Below are positions 63,393-64,000 of a stretch of 64,000 nucleotides of DNA, one piece after another. A program made the translations under genes and the position numbers. The stretch's first letter is position 1; every line of letters starts with the position of its first letter. The DNA is from Tetragonia tetragonoides (taxonomy: Eukaryota > Streptophyta > Magnoliopsida > Caryophyllales > Aizoaceae), in contig CM076140.1 in the NCBI GenBank assembly GCA_038025085.1, positions 27,436,501-27,500,500 of the forward strand. Direction: 5' to 3'. Below the pieces are notes generated by a model, which worked only from the letters and a program-made list of their open reading frames with translations, was not told the origin of the DNA and ran no database searches.

Positions 63393-64000
63393 AGCTCATA
63401 CGAGTAGGGTGAAAGAGATTTTGAGTTCTTTTGTGTTGTATATTAAGAGAAAGCATCCAAATACTTTGTTTGCATTCATTTGAGTGTGAAACTACACCTA
63501 GGATGTTTACAAGTACAAACAAGCTTCAACTCAAGCTTTTGAATGCATTTACGCGTTTTAAAAGCTCATACGTGTAGGGTGAAAGAGATTTGAGTTCTTT
63601 TGTGTTGTATATTAAGAGAAAGCATCCAAATACTTTGTTTGCATTCAATTGAGTGTGAAACTACACCTAGGATGTTTACAAGTACAAACAAGCTTCAACT
63701 CAAGCTTTTGAATGCATTCACGCGTTTTAACAGCTCTTACGACTAGGGTGATAGAGATTGAATTCGTTTGTGTTGTATTTTAAGAGAAAGCACCAAAAGT
63801 TTTGTTTTCATTCATTTGAGTATGAAACTACATCAAGAATGTTTCAAATTGCAAACAAGCTTCAACTCAAGCTTTTGAATGCATTTACGCGTTTTAAAAG
63901 CTCATACGAGTAGGGTGAAAGAGATTTGAATTCTTTTGTGTTGTATATTAAGAGAAAGCATCCAAATACTTTGTTTGCATTCATTTGAGTGTGAAAACTA
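63393..64000 (+). repeat. HOR-order fragment (positions 12-15), runs off the end
   Basis: Monomers at 63393 (GATTTTGAG), 63563 (CATTCAATTGAG, GCATTCACGCG), 63732 (GAATTCGTTTG, CACCAAAAG) and 63899 (GAATTC, GTGAAAACTA) follow the order of HOR positions 12-15. TTGTATTTTAAG at about 63774 is otherwise found only near 55075 in copy 8, 8699 bp upstream. The satellite, and perhaps another HOR stretch, continues beyond the window. Confidence 0.8.

Larger units (their letters stand above)
1..64000 (+). repeat. Tandem satellite array, ~169-bp monomer, whole window
   Basis: A monomer of about 169 bp repeats head to tail from the first to the last base, roughly 380 times, all in one orientation. With position 1 at the A of AGCTCATACG, the consensus carries a CCTAGG at 104-109, AAGCTT at 128-133 and 140-145, AATGCATT at 149-156, ACGCGT at 158-163 and TTTTAAAA across the monomer boundary. 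It has 58 G+C in 169 positions, about 34%. Lengths cluster at 167, 168, 169 and 170 according to class. No stretch over 300 bp lacks recognisable monomers, and I saw no inverted monomer or foreign insertion. Arrays like this are typical of centromeric or pericentromeric heterochromatin in plants and some animals; that role is inferred here. I do not recognise the family. It could also be a subtelomeric or knob satellite. Confidence 0.98.

Noticed and set aside
1..64000. Human-type alpha satellite, because of the ~170-bp monomer and HOR structure
   Set aside because: I do not see alpha-satellite consensus segments or a CENP-B box; only the length and organisation are similar.
1..64000. Arabidopsis thaliana 178-bp centromere repeat
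   Set aside because: The monomer is shorter and I see no match to the segments of that repeat I know. Another plant satellite remains possible but I cannot name one.
1..64000. Telomere-like signal in GTAGGGTGA
   Set aside because: It occurs once per monomer and is never tandem; it is not a TTTAGGG or TTAGGG array.

Overview
The whole 64 kb window is one uninterrupted tandem satellite array. A monomer of about 169 bp (range 164-171, about 34% G+C in the consensus) repeats head to tail roughly 380 times, always in the same orientation. It enters at base 1 and runs off the end at base 64000. I see no convincing gene, RNA gene, transposon, CRISPR array or telomeric repeat. Short open frames on both strands are satellite sequence read in frame, and I reject them as genes.

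An AT-rich, nucleosome-length monomer in a long gene-free array with higher-order structure suggests a eukaryotic chromosome, probably a centromeric or pericentromeric satellite. A plant is my best guess, but I do not recognise the satellite family and cannot name the species. Centromere function is inferred, not seen.

For the entries below, each monomer is taken to start at the AGCTC that follows TTTTAAAA or TTTTAAC. The recurring classes are: A (169-170 bp; CATCCAAATACTTTG, GTGTGAAACTACACC); B (168 bp; TTAACAGCTCTTACGACT start, CACCCAAATGTTTTG, GTATGAAACTACACC, AAGAATGTTTTAAAGTGC); C (170 bp; GATTTGAATTC, GTGAAAACTACATC); D (166-167 bp; CACCAAA, GTTTCAAATTGC or GTTTCCAATTGC); and E (GGATTCA(C)TTG with CCTAGGAAG). 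B-prime is a B monomer with GAAACCACACC.

Layout. 1-4.4 kb: diverged mixed monomers with a 2190-bp-offset duplication. 4.4-12.2 kb: another diverged domain with dispersed modules and four 49-bp monomer remnants. 12.2-17.9 kb and 19.9-26.3 kb: two copies of a 5.8-6.4 kb block, separated by a linker holding two out-of-register junctions. 27.15-56.2 kb: eight tandem copies of a higher-order repeat (HOR) whose full form is 22 monomers or 3717 bp. Copies have 16, 20, 22, 22, 22, 23, 17 and 26 monomers, so size changes are whole monomers. 56.2-58 kb: decayed HOR tail. 58-63.4 kb: diverged monomers sharing rare variants with the left end. 63.4-64 kb: a fragment in HOR order.

The overall picture is a young, homogenised core between older flanks that match each other. 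The parts work together only as DNA structure: repeated palindromes and CpGs per monomer, and repeat-unit turnover by unequal exchange or copying. The most notable observations are the 22-monomer HOR with a reconstructable copy history and the matching flanks.
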